Origin: JACRBE01 sp964429005
Lineage (GTDB): Bacteria > Chlamydiota > Chlamydiia > Chlamydiales > JACRBE01
Reading direction: 5' to 3'
Length of the DNA stretch: 64,000 nucleotides
Assembly (NCBI GenBank): GCA_964429005.1
Contig: CAYSAJ010000003.1
Span: forward strand, 1-64,000
In this document: piece after piece, positions 1-8,217 of the stretch
Layout of the letters: each line of letters starts with the position of its first letter
How positions within the stretch are numbered: position 1 is the stretch's first letter
The notes under the pieces: model-generated
What the model saw: the letters and a program-made list of their open reading frames with translations, nothing else
What the model was told of the DNA's origin: nothing
Databases searched by the model: none
Program-made: the position numbers and the translations under genes

Positions 1-2
1 CT

Positions 3-617
3 GACGCAACAGTTTTAGACTATCTCAATTCTGTTGGGAAAAGAGACAAGGTGACGTTCATTAGAAATAATGAAAGAAGAGGTGCTGCATATAATTATTA
101 TAATGCTATCCATCAATATGCCAAAAATGATGATGTAGTTGTAATACTAGATGGAGACGATGAATTAGCTCACTCTCAAGTACTCAGAAAGCTCAATAGT
201 GTTTACCATTCTCCATTAAAGGATGTATGGCTTACTTATGGGCAATTTAAGGAAAAAACTTCGAATTCTGTAGGTTTTTGTAGGGAGTATCCAAAGAATA
301 TCATGGATTCAAATTCTTATCGTGATTTTCAAGACATTCCTTCTCATCTCAAAACTTTTAAAGCATGGCTCTTTAAAAAGATCAAAAAGGAAGATTTTTT
401 TTATAAAGGGCGCTTTATGCCTATGACATGGGATATGGCTGCAATGCTTCCTATGATGGAAATGGCAGGGGAGCATCACCATAGTTTTATTCCAGAAGTA
501 CTTTATATTTATAACGATGTAAATCCTAATTCCGATCATAGAGTCGGAAGAAATCTACAAAGAGAAATAGATCACTACCTTCGGAAAAAGCCTCGTTATC
601 AAAAACTACGAGAATAA
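3..617 (+). CDS. Glycosyltransferase family 2-like protein, 5' end cut off by the window
   Basis: The frame is open to the left edge, so the true start lies outside; the GTG at 51 is only an internal codon. The visible part begins in the Rossmann-like half of a GT-A fold (V-T-F-I-R-N-N-E-R-R-G-A-A) and then has V-I-L-D-G-D-D-E-L, the DxD metal/nucleotide-sugar site of GT2 enzymes. A later D-M-A-A-M-L-P-M-M-E-M-A-G resembles the catalytic-base region. GT2 enzymes transfer a sugar from a nucleotide donor; acceptor unknown. It ends 33 bp before a convergent gene, with a perfect palindrome between them. First gene of the glycan-enzyme island. The family is fairly sure, the specificity is not. Confidence 0.8.
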   Translation, partial: DATVLDYLNSVGKRDKVTFIRNNERRGAAYNYYNAIHQYAKNDDVVVILDGDDELAHSQVLRKLNSVYHSPLKDVWLTYGQFKEKTSNSVGFCREYPKNIMDSNSYRDFQDIPSHLKTFKAWLFKKIKKEDFFYKGRFMPMTWDMAAMLPMMEMAGEHHHSFIPEVLYIYNDVNPNSDHRVGRNLQREIDHYLRKKPRYQKLRE

Positions 618-620
618 CTT

Positions 621-646
621 TTACAACCTCACTAGTGAGGTTGTAA
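621..646. terminator. Perfect 26-bp palindrome between convergent genes
   Basis: Two 13-base arms (TTACAACCTCACT and its complement) meet without a spacer between the stop codons of the flanking convergent genes. It can form a hairpin in both RNAs. The T-run after it is short, so it is a probable rather than classical bidirectional terminator. Confidence 0.6.
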
Positions 647-649
647 ATT

Positions 650-1717
650 TCATTTAGGAAAAGAAGAAGGCTTTCGATTATAGCTTGCAAATCCATGCGG
701 TAATTTAGAATGAAAATGAAGGTTTACAACCTTATATTTTTTGTTTTCGAATTCCAGAATGGGAACTAGCCCTTTGTTTTCCGTTTTTTCCCAACGCAGC
801 TTGAATTGAGAAGGGTCAAAATACGATAAGTGATGAATCGTTCCTTGTTTGCTAGAAGGATCATTTCTACGGTCATATCCATTTGCATAGATCCCGAGAG
901 TGGCTGCATCAAATAGGTAAGCGTCAAAATAAGCGCTATTGGATGAAAGAAATTTTAAAGTGGCTTCTCTTCGATGGAAGGAGACAGAAATTGAACTTGA
1001 AACTTCATGGTAGTCAGGCATTATCGTAGGTAACACGCTTATCTTCTCTTCACCATATTTTTCTCGGAAAGAGCCCAAACTACACATATCATTAAGAAAA
1101 ATATCTGGATTTAAGTCGTTTGGAGATGTTCTATATAATTCTACTGCGTATGTGATGTATTCCTTCAAATCCAAAGGGGTTTTTATATAAACAATAGAAG
1201 GTATACACCTATTTTCCCACTCAAATGGAGCTGCTAACTTCATGTTTAACGAGATCATAATGGGCAGCACAAACTCCAAATTTTGATACAGCATAACATC
1301 GGTTTCTATTTGGAAGACGTTTCTTAGATTGTGAGAAAGAATGAAATCATACAAAAAAAAGAAGCGTTCGGAAGCATGATTCCAAAAACCATTTCTGAAT
1401 GTTAAATTAAAGCGAGAAAATCTACTAAATAATTCATGCTCAGCACTTTTATCGATTTCTCGAAGGTTAACTAACGTTATATTTTGACTTTTTATAAACG
1501 AATCCTGAGATTCTACTAAATGCTTAAAAGCCTTTTCTTCAATAAGAAAATAGATTTCACAATCGGGATTTGTAAACCGAGCTTGCTGCAAACATGTAAA
1601 AATATAAGAAGGTATTTTTTGCCCAATGTGGATGAAAGCTAAGCTATAAGAAGAAAATAGAGAACCGGGAAGGAGCAAATTGAAGACTAAGAATCTAAAA
1701 AAATCAGACATATACAT
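650..1717 (-). CDS. Putative exported glycosyltransferase-like protein
   Basis: 355 residues. The N-terminus is hydrophobic (residues about 5-27), consistent with a signal peptide or anchor. Around residues 134-143 is F-Q-I-E-T-D-V-M-L-Y, which looks like the acidic nucleotide-sugar site of a GT-A fold ('ETDVMLY' in place of a plain DxD), and F-E-W-E-N-R-C and L-N-D-M-C follow. I do not recognise a named family; the glycosyltransferase call rests on this motif and on the neighbours. The start may be the ATG two codons further in (1711). The divergent gene begins only 22 bp away, so the two share a very short promoter region. Confidence 0.5.
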   Translation of the reverse strand: MYMSDFFRFLVFNLLLPGSLFSSYSLAFIHIGQKIPSYIFTCLQQARFTNPDCEIYFLIEEKAFKHLVESQDSFIKSQNITLVNLREIDKSAEHELFSRFSRFNLTFRNGFWNHASERFFFLYDFILSHNLRNVFQIETDVMLYQNLEFVLPIMISLNMKLAAPFEWENRCIPSIVYIKTPLDLKEYITYAVELYRTSPNDLNPDIFLNDMCSLGSFREKYGEEKISVLPTIMPDYHEVSSSISVSFHRREATLKFLSSNSAYFDAYLFDAATLGIYANGYDRRNDPSSKQGTIHHLSYFDPSQFKLRWEKTENKGLVPILEFENKKYKVVNLHFHSKLPHGFASYNRKPSSFPK

Positions 1718-1739
1718 TATTTAGTACTTTAGAAGGTTT

Positions 1740-2729
1740 ATGAAAAGAAGATCCATCTTTCTTTGCTGTCTCACACTTATATTGTTCTCTAAGGGATTTG
1801 CGATAGACAAAGACTATTCGTGTGGAATTTCCTATAAAGTGTATGGAGCAAGGTTTGGTGATAACTTGCTTTCTTATTTGCATGCCAAATGGGTTTCAGT
1901 AAAGTATGATATTCCATTTCTATATTCCCCCTTTCCTTACAGCGAATTTCTTTATCTAGAAAGAGAAGATAAAAGACTCGAGCCTTGGGTTGAAAAAAAA
2001 TATCATAATATATGGACCCTCAAAAAAAACATGGATTTAGGAGAGTTTTTAGAGCAAAAAGGCTCAAAATCCAACCTTTATATTATCCCTTATTTTCCTG
2101 AGTGCGATTGGGAAATGAAACAAGTCAATAACTATCCCCATTTCGGGGTTGATTGGAAAGATCCCCTTTTTCTGCAAGAGGTTAAAAAACAAATCCGCCC
2201 TAAAAAAAAACTTCATCTTGTTAAAGTGCCGGAGGGAACAGTAAATATCGCCCTACATATCAGAACAGGTGCAGGGTTCGATGATAAAGAAGTAATAGAA
2301 GCTTTTCCCCTAAAATTTCCTCTCTTAAATTTTTATATTGAACAACTTAAGTTAGTGCTAAAGCTTATGCATTCCCAGTTTGTTTATGTTCATATATTTA
2401 GTGATGCATTTGATGTTGAAGCTTTAAAAAATGAAATTGCTTCTCATATCAATACGGAAGGTGTGATTTTTGGCTTCCGAAAAGAGGGAAATAATTGGAA
2501 AAGCAATGTGCTAGAAGATTTTTTTTCACTAACTTTGTTTGATGTGGCTATTCATGGGGCTTCCAATTTCGCTTTTTGTGCAAGTATCCTTGCTGATTAT
2601 CAGTTAGAAATTTTTCCTGATTCTTTTCTCCATGAAGCAGGCAGTATCGTAATACATCAAGTGAAAGTCAGAGGGAATAATCAAGCTATTTGCTCTGAAT
2701 TTATCAAACTTCAAATCGAAAAAAGATAA
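1740..2729 (+). CDS. Putative exported fucosyltransferase-like (GT11-like) protein
   Basis: 329 residues with a clear signal peptide (charged start, hydrophobic residues 6-18, likely cleavage after G-F-A near 21). G-A-R-F-G-D-N-L-L-S-Y-L-H-A-K at about 36-50 resembles the N-terminal 'GxGNQ' helix of alpha-1,2-fucosyltransferases, and A-L-H-I-R-T-G at 171-177 matches their H-x-R-x-G donor-binding motif (usually HIRRGD). A late segment (F-S-D-A near 220, then H-G-A-S-N-F-A near 280) fits the S/D and S-x-F elements of that GT-B family. The donor would be GDP-fucose by analogy only. AAGG five bases before the ATG supports the start. Confidence 0.6.
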   Translation: MKRRSIFLCCLTLILFSKGFAIDKDYSCGISYKVYGARFGDNLLSYLHAKWVSVKYDIPFLYSPFPYSEFLYLEREDKRLEPWVEKKYHNIWTLKKNMDLGEFLEQKGSKSNLYIIPYFPECDWEMKQVNNYPHFGVDWKDPLFLQEVKKQIRPKKKLHLVKVPEGTVNIALHIRTGAGFDDKEVIEAFPLKFPLLNFYIEQLKLVLKLMHSQFVYVHIFSDAFDVEALKNEIASHINTEGVIFGFRKEGNNWKSNVLEDFFSLTLFDVAIHGASNFAFCASILADYQLEIFPDSFLHEAGSIVIHQVKVRGNNQAICSEFIKLQIEKR

Positions 2730-2755
2730 CGTACTGTTTTGACTGATTTTTATCA

Positions 2756-4012
2756 CTAAGGTCTAGTTTGGAATTCGTTGTGTTTTCGAAAGAGTCTAGC
2801 CCAAACGTAAAGCTGTTCTCTAAATAATTCGGCATTCTCAGCTTGCATGTCATCATGGATTTTAGAAAGATCATTTAGATAAAGTTTGCGAAACAAGTCC
2901 TCAGGGGTAGACCAATGCTGTGCATTCTTTACCTGATTAAAAAACATAAATTTTAGCCAGTACCGTTGCGCCTCAGGAGATTCGTCATTAGGCGAATAGG
3001 GGTATCCGCTAGAACTTACGGGATACTCATTTTCAAGAATGGCAACAGCTTCTTTACTGTGATAAAGAGGATGTAGTCTGACGTCTCCCATGGCGTTTAT
3101 GAGAAGTGAATCATCAGGCACAAAAAATGGGATGTTCAGATGATAAAGCTCTATCATTGAGATAGAAAAAGCAGAATAAGGATTCATAAGAACAGCAGGA
3201 TGTTTTGCAAGATTTTCAACTGTAGCTTGATCGTCTGGGTACAAAGCTTTGATAAAACTAAAAGTATAAGGTTTCAATCCATAGCGGGCTGCAAAAGCTG
3301 CACTGAGGCGGTTTAGTTGAGCTAGATTATTATTGAAGCCAATTATTGTACTTGTATTGTGTGAAGGCCCTATTAGTACTATCCGATTTCGAGGAGCGTA
3401 TGGAGTATCACGAAGCTTTTGAGAAATATGCTGGGATATAACTGGAAGGCGCAATGGTTCCAGTCCAGTGTAATAGCGCATATAATGAAAATCATATTCT
3501 GACATTGTTGCTATAGTAAAACGGGGGTCTTCTTTCATTTCAATAATTCGTTTCGTAAAATCTGTCAGATGCTTAGCAGAGAGACAGATATGGATACGAT
3601 GGCCGATGTTTAAGATTAAATTAACTTGAGAAGGAAGTTTTTCTAAAGTTGCAATGTATGAAGGTGGAAAGCTTGAAAGAGCGTATTTCAGTCGACCCCA
3701 ATGAGGATTTTTATTAAATTCCTCCCCTATTTTTTTTTGATCCCATTCGCTAAGCTTAAGAAACAAAGGGTCTTCCTGAAAAGAACGGTCTCCTGAAACA
3801 TATCTCCTGTGTCCTGATAAGGAATAGGCCTCAACAGGAATGCCAATAGCTTTGAGGACTGCTACCTGCCACATTGTGGTACCTATGTGCCAATCTGAAA
3901 TTATTACCTCGGGTCCTTCTTTAATCTTAAGTAGTTCAGATGAATTAGAATGAGCGCTAAGTAATTCAGCACAAGCTAAGAAAAATGATAAAATAAATTG
4001 TTTTGCTCTCAT
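2756..4012 (-). CDS. Putative exported GT-B-type glycosyltransferase-like protein
   Basis: 418 residues. Residues 1-20 form a signal peptide with a likely cleavage after L-L-S-A. Two-domain appearance: an N-terminal half with I-I-S-D-W-H-I-G-T, then I-V-L-I-G-P-S-H-N-T-S starting a second Rossmann-like half, and H-P-A-V-L-M-N-P-Y-S-A-F-S-I-S-M-I-E-L-Y followed by N-I-P-F-F-V-P. That last stretch resembles the donor-site helix of GT-B enzymes (loss of a visible partner, then S-x-x-E). I do not recognise a named family, so this is inference from layout and context. It follows the STELLO-like gene on the same strand with a 31-bp gap and is probably cotranscribed with it. Confidence 0.45.
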   Translation of the reverse strand: MRAKQFILSFFLACAELLSAHSNSSELLKIKEGPEVIISDWHIGTTMWQVAVLKAIGIPVEAYSLSGHRRYVSGDRSFQEDPLFLKLSEWDQKKIGEEFNKNPHWGRLKYALSSFPPSYIATLEKLPSQVNLILNIGHRIHICLSAKHLTDFTKRIIEMKEDPRFTIATMSEYDFHYMRYYTGLEPLRLPVISQHISQKLRDTPYAPRNRIVLIGPSHNTSTIIGFNNNLAQLNRLSAAFAARYGLKPYTFSFIKALYPDDQATVENLAKHPAVLMNPYSAFSISMIELYHLNIPFFVPDDSLLINAMGDVRLHPLYHSKEAVAILENEYPVSSSGYPYSPNDESPEAQRYWLKFMFFNQVKNAQHWSTPEDLFRKLYLNDLSKIHDDMQAENAELFREQLYVWARLFRKHNEFQTRP

Positions 4013-4043
4013 AATATCCGTATCTTTTCTTCAAGATTAATAA

Positions 4044-5135
4044 CTACCGCTTAGTATTAGGAAATTGATAGCCAAGCTTAATTAAATCACGAATCCATGC
4101 TTGGGTTAATTCTATTTCTTTATTTTTCAAATAATCAGCTGAGACTAATGCTTCAATTAAATTTTCTAGTCTATCTTCAAGATTACTAGCATCGCTTTTC
4201 CAGTTAAGAAGAAATTCAATTAGTTTGCCTGATTTTAAATACAAATCCTGTTCATCACAAAAATCCTTAAAAAGGTTATGTTCATTTCTTTCTTGAACAG
4301 CAGTTGCGGAAGTAAAGCATAATTGCAAATCGAGGTCCCAAAGTATACGTTGGGCAATATAGCTTCTCCAAATATCACATACACGAAAAGAAGTAGTAGA
4401 CGGGATCATTAGGCCCCAAAACGATTCATAAGAAAAAATTGTATTTTGGGTATTAAATGGACAAAATATACCTGGAGGCAATAAACAGGAAGGTTTATTT
4501 TCAAAGTAAACATCCCTTAGTTGGGTTAAACGGAAGATGCCGTCTACGTCAGGATCTTTGTTTACTAATCCTTGAATTATCCCAAATTTTTGATTAGAGA
4601 CTTTTTGGATCTGATAGTTTTTTGAATGGGTAACTTGGTCTAATGGGAAACCTCTAGGCCAAACTGTGGGCTGCCCAAAGTAGGAAAAGATGTTTGCGCA
4701 ATTCCTGTCTTTGACGCTAATCTGTACTAGCTCATCATCTTCGGGTATGGTTATGACATCGTTGATTAATTCATTGTCATCGTCCGTTTCATAAATAATC
4801 CTGGCGCCGCGCGAGATAGCGTATAGATAGCCAATATTTTTTCTGCAGTAGTGATTTTCTGGTAAAAGTTTAATTATTTCATAATCTAGTGTTTGTTGCT
4901 TTTCTAAGCTTAAAAACTCACAATTTTCTAATTCCCAATCATTTGGAGTTTTTCTATCTCCTACTACCACCAGATGCCAATCCTTTAATTGAGCTAACTT
5001 TTTTAGAGAATGGGAGGGATAGTTAATAGTAGTAACTACAATCCATTTATCAAGATTATCATTTCCGAAAAGTAATTGGGATGCAACATTAAATTGAATA
5101 GTTAAAATGACTAAGATTGCATTTATTAGCTTCAT
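4044..5135 (-). CDS. Exported STELLO/DUF288-like glycosyltransferase
   Basis: 363 residues. A signal peptide covers about residues 1-19. Directly after it, W-I-V-V-T-T-I-N-Y-P-S at 31-41, then W-H-L-V-V-V-G-D-R-K-T-P at 53-64 and the run Y-E-T-D-D-D-N at 115-121 reproduce the start of the DUF288/STELLO glycosyltransferase domain, best known from plants (Golgi STELLO proteins) and nematodes. The triple Asp is the likely metal/nucleotide-sugar site. The remainder (W-P-R-G-F-P-L at about 178-184 and the P-S-T-T-S-F-R-V-C-D-I-W-R-S-Y-I segment) also fits that family. AAGGA eight bases before the ATG supports the start. Acceptor unknown. A eukaryote-like family in an intracellular bacterium suggests transfer, but that is inference. 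Confidence 0.7.
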   Translation of the reverse strand: MKLINAILVILTIQFNVASQLLFGNDNLDKWIVVTTINYPSHSLKKLAQLKDWHLVVVGDRKTPNDWELENCEFLSLEKQQTLDYEIIKLLPENHYCRKNIGYLYAISRGARIIYETDDDNELINDVITIPEDDELVQISVKDRNCANIFSYFGQPTVWPRGFPLDQVTHSKNYQIQKVSNQKFGIIQGLVNKDPDVDGIFRLTQLRDVYFENKPSCLLPPGIFCPFNTQNTIFSYESFWGLMIPSTTSFRVCDIWRSYIAQRILWDLDLQLCFTSATAVQERNEHNLFKDFCDEQDLYLKSGKLIEFLLNWKSDASNLEDRLENLIEALVSADYLKNKEIELTQAWIRDLIKLGYQFPNTKR

Positions 5136-5416
5136 ACGGGGTATCCTTTGTTCTCTTTTACTAATCGAATGAATTCATTTCACCATACCAATAGCCCTGA
5201 AATAAACTCAACAGCCTGTTTTTTTATAACAGAACATTAATCAAAATCTGATCTTTTTTGATTTTTTTATTAATTGTCCGCCCTATTTGTTTCCTAAGAG
5301 GAATATCAATAAAGAGATAGTTCAGTGGTTTGTCTTCAGTGGGTCAGCAAATTTTATATATTTAATAGAAATTTTATTTATAGAGGTGTATTGTAAACTT
5401 TTTTTGGAGAAAATCT

Positions 5417-6367
5417 ATGAAATTAAAAATATTTTTTACGCTTTTAACTACTTGTAATGCTTTTACTAACGTGGGATTTACAGATAATATTTATCAAGAC
5501 CCGCAAATTTATCAGGAAATAACATTAAAAAACCCAAGTCAAGATGATTTGTTTAGAGTTCAAGCCTATCTTTCATATGCAGAAAGATCAAATATCAAAT
5601 ATCTAAAAGATTATGAGCCAAATGCAAGAAATATCAAAATAATTGGACCTTCCCCAAATGAAAAACCTGTTTATGGAGAAATTGCTGTAAATTGTGAAGA
5701 ATCAGATCGTGAAAACTGTTTAATAGTCTACGCTTCGTTTAATAAAAATTATCCAAGAGGCGCGATGAGGCTAGTGAATTTTGTAAAAAATTCAGATTTT
5801 AAAGGCCATATATTATACAGGTTAGGTGGTTGGCCAGATATAGAAGGAGGCTCATTGAGGCTGGCGCATGTTCCTTATGCTTTTAAAGTGTCTTTTTTTC
5901 GGGAAGCTAGATCTAAAGGATATAAGCGAGCTCTCTGGTTGGACACCTCAATTTTGCCAGTCGTTAGTTTGAATACAATTTTTGATATGATCGCGGCGGA
6001 CGGTTTTTTTTCAATGGGTAATTCTCATAACATCGGTCCCTATATGTCAAAACCTGCAATAGATGCGTTCGGAATTACTCTTGAAGAAGCGCATGAAATA
6101 CCTAGCTGTTCCGCGGGAATAACCGGCATAGATTTTACAAGCTCGGTTGGGAACAAAATTGTAGATCAGTGGTATCAGGCCGCACAAAATAAAGTTGCCT
6201 TCTTTTCTCCGAGATCCGATCAAAATGCATTATCTATTATTTTGTACAAACTTGGATTGAAGTCGCAACCTGTAACTAGATTAGCACACAATCGTGACCA
6301 AATTAATAAAAATACGCTTTTATTAATCGAACGTGAGTATGTAAATGAACTTTCTTTAAAAGAGTAA
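5417..6367 (+). CDS. Putative exported GT-A-like glycosyltransferase
   Basis: 316 residues, signal peptide 1-15 (cleavage near C-N-A). After a linker, C-L-I-V-Y-A-S-F-N at 101-109 opens a probable GT-A domain; G-Y-K-R-A-L-W-L-D-T-S near 168-178 is where a DxD would sit but carries a single Asp; S-P-R-S-D-Q-N-A-L near 262-270 resembles the 'DQ' motif of nucleotide-diphospho-sugar transferases of the GT8/GT77 type. G-G-A-G four to eight bases upstream of the ATG is a good ribosome site. First of five head-to-tail plus-strand genes (5417-10274) with short gaps, likely one transcript. Family placement is tentative. Confidence 0.5.
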   Translation: MKLKIFFTLLTTCNAFTNVGFTDNIYQDPQIYQEITLKNPSQDDLFRVQAYLSYAERSNIKYLKDYEPNARNIKIIGPSPNEKPVYGEIAVNCEESDRENCLIVYASFNKNYPRGAMRLVNFVKNSDFKGHILYRLGGWPDIEGGSLRLAHVPYAFKVSFFREARSKGYKRALWLDTSILPVVSLNTIFDMIAADGFFSMGNSHNIGPYMSKPAIDAFGITLEEAHEIPSCSAGITGIDFTSSVGNKIVDQWYQAAQNKVAFFSPRSDQNALSIILYKLGLKSQPVTRLAHNRDQINKNTLLLIEREYVNELSLKE

Positions 6368-6371
6368 AAAT

Positions 6372-7244
6372 ATGAATCAGCTATTCAATTTCGCTTTATT
6401 TTTAACTTTAGTGTTTTCATCGCAAATTTATGCAAAAATCACAATATTTGCCCACTATTTTGGCCAACCTGAATTCGTTAAGTACCAATATTTATTTTTT
6501 AAAAAAAATCTTAAAGATGATTTTGAATTTGTTGTTGTAGAAGACTCAAATAATCCCGAAATAAGTAAAAAAATCCAAAAAGAGTGCTTAAAATACAATA
6601 TAAGATACATACACATCCCAAAAATTGTATTTGAAAAACCCTCTTTGCCCGTTTGTGATTCAAGTGTGAATCTTAATGATCCTAGCTTTCAATGTTCTGT
6701 CGCAACACAGTACATTTATGACAATTTAGTTCTTCAAACTCACAATCCATGCCTAATAATAGATAACGATATATTCCTTATTTCTTCTTTTAGCATAGAA
6801 GACTACTTGGGAGATTATCAATTTGCCTATCCTAAGGAGATTAGAAAAAATCAAATAATTACACTTGATTATATGATGCCAAATTTTCTTATTTTAAATC
6901 CCCTTACTATGAACGAAAAAGAATCCCTAAATTTTAATCTAGGTTTTATTCAAGGGATAAGAACTGATTCGGGTGGTTATACTTATCATTACTTAGAAAA
7001 GTATCGTAACGAAGGAAAGCTAATTCCTAAGTTTTACTTATGGGCCACTCCATCAAAGTTAAAAGATCGTTTTGCAAATAAATGTGAGATGCTTTTTCAT
7101 TCTATAGAGTGGTCTTCATACTACTTTGTGGAGCCTGAAACATTTTTTCATATAAGAATGGGATCAAATTGGGCTAAACATCCTTTTTATAATCAAATGA
7201 TTAAGGAAGTAAATCTTTTTTTAGATGAATTGTTAAGCGAATAG
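6372..7244 (+). CDS. Putative exported GT-A-like glycosyltransferase
   Basis: 290 residues. The signal peptide (1-21, cleavage at I-Y-A) runs straight into I-T-I-F-A-H-Y-F-G-Q, the first strand of the enzyme, so the mature protein is almost only catalytic domain. P-C-L-I-I-D-N-D-I-F at 126-135 carries a D-x-D motif at 131-133. Further on, L-G-F-I-Q-G-I-R-T-D-S-G-G and M-L-F-H-S-I-E-W fill the usual acceptor and C-terminal metal-site positions. It starts 4 bp after the preceding stop, so translation is probably coupled. The fold call is reasonable from the DxD; I do not recognise the family. Confidence 0.5.
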   Translation: MNQLFNFALFLTLVFSSQIYAKITIFAHYFGQPEFVKYQYLFFKKNLKDDFEFVVVEDSNNPEISKKIQKECLKYNIRYIHIPKIVFEKPSLPVCDSSVNLNDPSFQCSVATQYIYDNLVLQTHNPCLIIDNDIFLISSFSIEDYLGDYQFAYPKEIRKNQIITLDYMMPNFLILNPLTMNEKESLNFNLGFIQGIRTDSGGYTYHYLEKYRNEGKLIPKFYLWATPSKLKDRFANKCEMLFHSIEWSSYYFVEPETFFHIRMGSNWAKHPFYNQMIKEVNLFLDELLSE

Positions 7245-7283
7245 CATTTTATATTAGCTAATTTTAAGAATAAGGAACTATTT

Positions 7284-8162
7284 GTGAGTAAGTTATATTT
7301 TATTGTCTTGTGTTTTTTACTTAACTATGCGGTGCTTTCTTATACCAGCGAGCGAAGAGTGATAGTTGAAGATGCTATCGAACAAAACCTAGGTAGGATT
7401 TCTCCTTATAGTTTAAATAGGTTTGGCTGGTCTATATATTCTCAGTACGGTGAAGAAGGAATTATAGAAGAAATATTTTCAAGAATAGGAATTGAGAATG
7501 GATTTTTTGTAGAATTTGGCGCTGCTGATGGAATTTTTTGTTCGAATACTCGGTACCTCTGGGAAAAAGGCTGGAAAGGTGTAATGATAGAAGCCGATTC
7601 AGAATTATTTCAAAATTTGGTTAAAACATATGAAGGAAATTCAGATGTCCTTCCATTGAATTATTTTATAAAATGGAAAAAAGAACAGCCGGGATTATTT
7701 TTTGACGAAATCAAACGGCTTCATTTCCCAGACACTGAAATAGATTTTTTATCAATTGACGTTGATGGGTGTGATTATTTTATTTTTAAAACTCTTGCAT
7801 GTCGACCAAAGGTGATCTGCATAGAAAACGGATTAAAATGGCATCCCTTACTTGATAAGGAAGTCCCCGAATCCATTGCGAAGAATAATCTACACCAATC
7901 GTTCAAAGTATTAATAGATTATGCTCGATCTGTTGGTTATGAACCGGTTTGTTCAACAATAAATTTATTTTTTGTGAGGAAAGATTTTTATTCTTTTTTT
8001 AAAGAAACTCCATCAGACCCGGTAACTCTTTGGAGAGATGCCTTTAGAGCATTTCCTTACAAAAAATATTGGATAGATTGTAGAAACATAACATATCCTG
8101 ATATTAAGAAATTTGAAAACAGTGTATATGAAACTATTATGCCAATAACAGAAGATTCATAA
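7284..8162 (+). CDS. Exported FkbM-family methyltransferase
   Basis: 292 residues with a GTG start preceded by AAGGA. The N-terminus is a signal peptide (hydrophobic 4-17). S-Q-Y-G-E-E-G at about 53-59 and F-F-V-E-F-G-A-A-D-G at 72-81 are the FkbM hallmarks: the second is the SAM-binding glycine loop. G-W-K-G-V-M-I-E-A-D supplies the acidic residue that binds the SAM ribose, and D-F-L-S-I-D-V-D-G-C-D-Y is the D-x-E/D-G element typical of FkbM domains. These enzymes usually O-methylate sugars or small molecules. A methyltransferase with an export signal has no obvious SAM source in the periplasm. Confidence 0.75.
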   Translation: MSKLYFIVLCFLLNYAVLSYTSERRVIVEDAIEQNLGRISPYSLNRFGWSIYSQYGEEGIIEEIFSRIGIENGFFVEFGAADGIFCSNTRYLWEKGWKGVMIEADSELFQNLVKTYEGNSDVLPLNYFIKWKKEQPGLFFDEIKRLHFPDTEIDFLSIDVDGCDYFIFKTLACRPKVICIENGLKWHPLLDKEVPESIAKNNLHQSFKVLIDYARSVGYEPVCSTINLFFVRKDFYSFFKETPSDPVTLWRDAFRAFPYKKYWIDCRNITYPDIKKFENSVYETIMPITEDS

Positions 8163-8217
8163 TTCTAAAATTATTGCGATAACACGAAGTGTTAATTTGA
8201 TTGCTGGGGGCTAATTC

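Noticed and set aside
5136..5416. U-run hairpin (AATCAAAA/TTTTGATT at 5239-5263) in the 281-bp divergent gap of the island
   Set aside because: No plus-strand gene ends before it, and 8 A-T-rich pairs are weak, so it could arise by chance in AT-rich DNA. Promoters of both flanking genes probably lie here, but I cannot fix them.
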